DNA from: Plasmodium brasilianum | Lineage: Eukaryota > Apicomplexa > Aconoidasida > Haemosporida > Plasmodiidae | Length of the DNA stretch: 64,000 nt | Assembly (NCBI RefSeq): GCF_023973825.1 | Contig: NC_090123.1 | Span: forward strand, 564,001-628,000 | Direction: 5' to 3' | In this document: in pieces, positions 61,021 to 64,000 of the stretch | Position numbering within the stretch: the first letter of the stretch is position 1 | Layout of the letters: each line of letters begins with the position of its first letter | Translations under genes and position numbers: made by a program | Notes under the pieces: model-generated | Database searches by the model: none | What the model saw: only the letters and a program-made list of their open reading frames with translations | What the model was told of the DNA's origin: nothing

Positions 61021-61989
61021 ATGAAGGGGAGTTTTATAAGTAAACAATTTAATATCACATTATGTGCAAAGGATTACCACAGTATGAGTACTGAAGCGCT
61101 AAGCTACGCACGAAAAGGAACTTTCGAACCTTTTTTTAACATTAAATTAAAAAACCCCAAATACTCAAACTTAACTAATAAAAGTTCATATAACACATAT
61201 AAAAGTCGAGTTTATAATTCGGGGATGTATAACAATGTATCTCCAAATTTTGCCAACACAAACATGCACATGAACAGTGGTGAAAATTTTGCTAGTCAGT
61301 TATCAAATAACGCGAATTACCCATCAAATATCTCGCATTACCCATCAAATAACCCTAATTATAAATATGATGTCCCGAACAATTATTATCAGTCCAAATA
61401 TAATTCAAATATAAATAATGAAAGTACAGATAGTAATAATACTACATATCAATATTTTAGTATTTTCGGAAGTACAGCAATGTGTTTAATAAAACCCATA
61501 TTTCCTGATTATATTATTAACAAAAATAAAGTAACGATTTATGGCAAAGGTGGTTTTCAGTTTGTATTTATGAAAAAACAAAACAATTCTAATAAATATG
61601 ATAAAAATAACAAAATGAGTATATTTCTTAAAATTAACAATTTGTCTAGTGTATTATGTATAAAAGATGTTGAAAAATTAAAAATCCCAATTACTATGAA
61701 AGGAAATAATAATAATTATTTAATAATTGATAAACATAAAGAAAAAAAAGATCATATCGTAATAAAATATAAGTATCAGTCATCAAACAATACAGACAAT
61801 AATTTTAATGACATAAATAATCTCGACATACAAATTAATGAAAATGTAAATATAAATGATTTAAATGATGAAAAAAAAAATAACTTTGAAGAATTGCATG
61901 TAAGTTCTGCATTTTCAGAATTCCAGCTTTTTCAGAAAGCTGCAAATTCGTTATTACCTCAGTTAATTGGATGGGCAAAGCATTACTGA
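61021..61989 (+). CDS. Whirly-like single-strand nucleic-acid-binding protein
   Basis: Single exon, 322 residues. The N-terminal 40 residues (MKGSFISKQFNITLCAKDYH...) are basic and could be a mitochondrial presequence; then comes a Tyr/Asn/Ser-rich linker. Residues of about 143-322 follow the Whirly fold pattern. YFSIFGSTAMCLIKPIFPDY fits FxIYKGKAALxxxPxxPxF, and YGKGGFQFVFMKKQ fits GxxxLxFxPA. Next is KMSIFLKINNLSSVLCI, in the place of the KQxFxLSxTExGxL block. The end, FSEFQLFQKAANSLLPQLIGWAKHY, fits the family's AEFxVxxxxxxxxLPxxxGW. Plant Whirly proteins bind single-stranded DNA in plastids, mitochondria and the nucleus; trypanosome mitochondrial MRP1/MRP2 share the fold. A role in organelle DNA or RNA maintenance is inferred. 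The two acidic Asn-rich inserts are parasite additions. The match was made by eye. Confidence 0.7.
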   Translation: MKGSFISKQFNITLCAKDYHSMSTEALSYARKGTFEPFFNIKLKNPKYSNLTNKSSYNTYKSRVYNSGMYNNVSPNFANTNMHMNSGENFASQLSNNANYPSNISHYPSNNPNYKYDVPNNYYQSKYNSNINNESTDSNNTTYQYFSIFGSTAMCLIKPIFPDYIINKNKVTIYGKGGFQFVFMKKQNNSNKYDKNNKMSIFLKINNLSSVLCIKDVEKLKIPITMKGNNNNYLIIDKHKEKKDHIVIKYKYQSSNNTDNNFNDINNLDIQINENVNINDLNDEKKNNFEELHVSSAFSEFQLFQKAANSLLPQLIGWAKHY

Positions 61990-62785
61990 TAGAACTATTG
62001 CTGTCATTTCGAACTACTTTGCAAAATGTGCAACTATTTCCCATATTTTTTCCAACCCACACTCACGTATACATGTGCACACACACATACATTTATTTAT
62101 ATATATATATATACATACACGTAGATTTTACGCTGTGTACAGTAGTAGAATAATTTATTTTGCCATATACGAGAAGAAACATTTGGAGAAAAAAGAATCC
62201 TTTTTCCATTTTCCTTTTTCCTTTTTCCTTTTTCCTTTTTTTTTTTTTTTTTTTATTAGGGGTACTTTCTTTTTTTCAAATTTTCGAAAGTTTAAAATAG
62301 AAACACACATTTATTCTTGTACCTTATACATCCATATATATATATATATATATATACAATTCTACATTTATATTTGTATATATAATTTTTACATATGTAT
62401 ATATGCGTGCGTACTGGCCTGTAACATTTTTGTAAATATAACAGAAGGTTGTTCTGTTAATTATACATTTTTAACAATGTTACTATTTTTGGAAATTAAT
62501 TAGAATATTAAAAAAAAAGAAAAAAAAAATTATAATATAAATTAAAACAATAACAATAATAACAACAACAATAATGGTAGTGAAACAAAATAATGCCTGA
62601 AAAATAAGAAGATTCCCATTTCTTCACTTTTTTTAAATATATTATTTTTCATTTTACAATTATTATTACATGAAATATATATAAATATATATATATATAT
62701 GTACATACATAAACCCGTATGCATATTTTAAATAATCATATGATGTATTTTTTTTAGAATACATAGCTATTTCATTTCACCCTTA
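61990..62785. other. intergenic between convergent genes
   Basis: 3' flanks of the Whirly-like gene (plus) and LSM2 (minus). Contains (TA)n near 62336-62356, a ctttttc repeat near 62207-62236, and poly(T). No gene seen. Confidence 0.6.
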
Positions 62786-63762
62786 TTATCTCCTTTCTTT
62801 CTCCTTCTCTGATGTTATTTTTGCTTCTTGTCTGCACATATGATGTAGCTTGTCAATGTTAATTTCATTTGACTGCAAAAAAACGTACCTTACTACTGAT
62901 CCTCGCACAAAACAAGATTTAATCGATAGCTGAAAAATAAGAAAAATGAAAAAAAAAAAATATATATATATACATATTTATATATTATATGCATAGCAAA
63001 AAATAACGAAATTGGGAAAAACATGTTACATAAATAAGTTACGTGGTGATATTAAAAACTAGCGCTTAAACTTGTTATTTAATTTGTTTTAATGACAAAT
63101 GTAATGAGAATGCATGAACAGAGGAATTATGGAATACTAATGTAGGGGGACTTTTGTATATGTAAAAGATACTTATATATGCACATATATTTATTTATAC
63201 ATGTATTTATTTTTATATATACGTATGCATGTACTCATATATCTATGCATATGAAACGTGGGTACAAACGTGTTTATTATTTTATCAAATGTATTTGCAA
63301 ATTTTTTCTATAATTTTCTTTTCAAGAAAGAGTACCAAGTGAGGGTATTTCTCCGGATTGTTGACAGACACATTTGTTAACTTAATGTTTAAGTATTGAT
63401 CTACTGAATGTAACACACCCGATATTTGTAAATCATTTTTTAATTCTACTGTTACGTGATGATTTTTCTCAGCTAACTGTTGAAAAAATGTAAAAAAAAG
63501 CTGCAAAAGGGGGAAAGTACACATACATATATATATACATAAAAGTATAAACACCAATGCACATATATGTAAAAATATATTAGGGGATAAATACATATAA
63601 ACGTTCCCATAAATACGTAAACATGTTACATTCATGGCACAATGTTACAATATCATACTGTACACCAGTTCACAAGTGAAGTAAAAAAATTTACATATGT
63701 TTATACATCTCTCTCCAGTTAAAACTTAAACAAAAATGTTTTATGTTTTCTCGCATTACCAT
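62786..63762 (-). CDS. LSM2: U6 snRNA-associated Sm-like protein LSm2
   Basis: LSm2 is part of the LSm1-7 ring (mRNA decay) and the LSm2-8 ring (U6 snRNA 3' end). Three coding exons: 63760-63762 (the ATG alone, then gtaatg), 63336-63500 and 62786-62929, giving 103 residues. The phases are all zero. Exon 2 begins LFFTFFQQLAEKN directly after the acceptor, and human LSm2 begins MLFYSFFKSLVGKD, so the initiator must come from a separate exon. The Sm1 motif VTVELKNDLQISGVLHSVDQ YLNIKLTNVSV and EKYPHL match almost position by position. Exon 3 gives the Sm2 motif (SIKSCFVRGSVVRYV) and a charged tail. The frame that runs on past the donor at 63335 (..VLFLEKKIIEK) is intron. Cytosolic and nuclear by family. 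Confidence 0.93.
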
Positions 63763-64000
63763 TTTTTACTTGTTATATGAAGATAACAAATTTCAAATAT
63801 TCGTTATAGGAAGGAGGGACCGAGTAAATTAACGTAAGAAAACACAACTCTGTTTTTATATTTACGACTGTCCTTTATTACATATAAGTATACATATATA
63901 TATACATATATATACATACATATATACATATGTATATACATATGTATATACATATGTATGTATATTTTTTAAAAGGTTCTCACTTAGGGAAAAATAACGA

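Noticed and set aside
62878..62898. Mini-intron in LSM2 exon 3 (AG-gtacg...ttgcag)
   Set aside because: Only about 15 nt, far too short; reading through keeps the frame and gives a plausible RYVFLQSNE.

Overview
The window is nuclear DNA of a malaria parasite (Plasmodium). It is extremely AT-rich, with poly(A)/poly(T) and (TA)n tracts between genes and long Asn/Lys/Asp-rich low-complexity inserts inside proteins. Many genes are split by short AT-rich introns with GT..AG ends. The S-adenosylhomocysteine hydrolase carries the Plasmodium-type insertion and the parasite-specific Cys59. From memory (not checked), several of these genes, including SAHH and the DDX1-type helicase, lie together on P. 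falciparum chromosome 5, so this is probably a syntenic core block of another Plasmodium species rather than a subtelomeric region. I saw no rRNA, tRNA, transposon, virus-like gene or CRISPR array.

Left part (1-14,002), all on the minus strand: a small unrecognised spliced gene; a very large acidic/coiled-coil protein with three kinds of internal repeat; a seven-exon AFG1-type mitochondrial AAA ATPase; and a DDX1 RNA helicase with its SPRY insert. Middle part (16,287-29,266): a 92-residue unknown (+), an RPUSD1-like pseudouridine synthase (-), a secreted or apicoplast-targeted protein with a LON substrate-binding-like domain (+), a BRAP2-like RING/ZnF-UBP ubiquitin ligase (+) whose frame changes at three poly(A) tracts, and a possible mitochondrial uS10 (-). 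Next (30,832-42,675): an eight-exon HEAT-repeat protein resembling DNAAF5/HEATR2 (+), a Lys/Ser/Asp-rich nuclear-type protein (+), and SAHH (-). Right part (44,035-63,762): a 2,020-residue secreted protein with three degenerate SprT-like modules (+), the Paf1-complex subunit CDC73 (+), a five-exon Ap4A hydrolase of the Nudix family (+), the HMP(-P) kinase ThiD (+), a Whirly-like single-strand nucleic-acid-binding protein (+), and LSM2 (-), whose first coding exon is only the start codon.

The genes are unrelated housekeeping functions, as is usual in Plasmodium, with no operons. Shared themes are RNA metabolism (LSM2, DDX1, pseudouridine synthase, CDC73), organelle maintenance (AFG1, LON-like, SprT-like, uS10-like, Whirly-like), methyl-cycle and cofactor metabolism (SAHH, ThiD, Ap4A hydrolase) and male-gamete flagellum assembly (DNAAF5-like). 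Exon boundaries were placed by hand from splice signals, reading-frame continuity and remembered family motifs. The points most worth a second look are the SprT-like triplication, the Whirly-like protein and the poly(A)-associated frame changes in the BRAP2-like gene.
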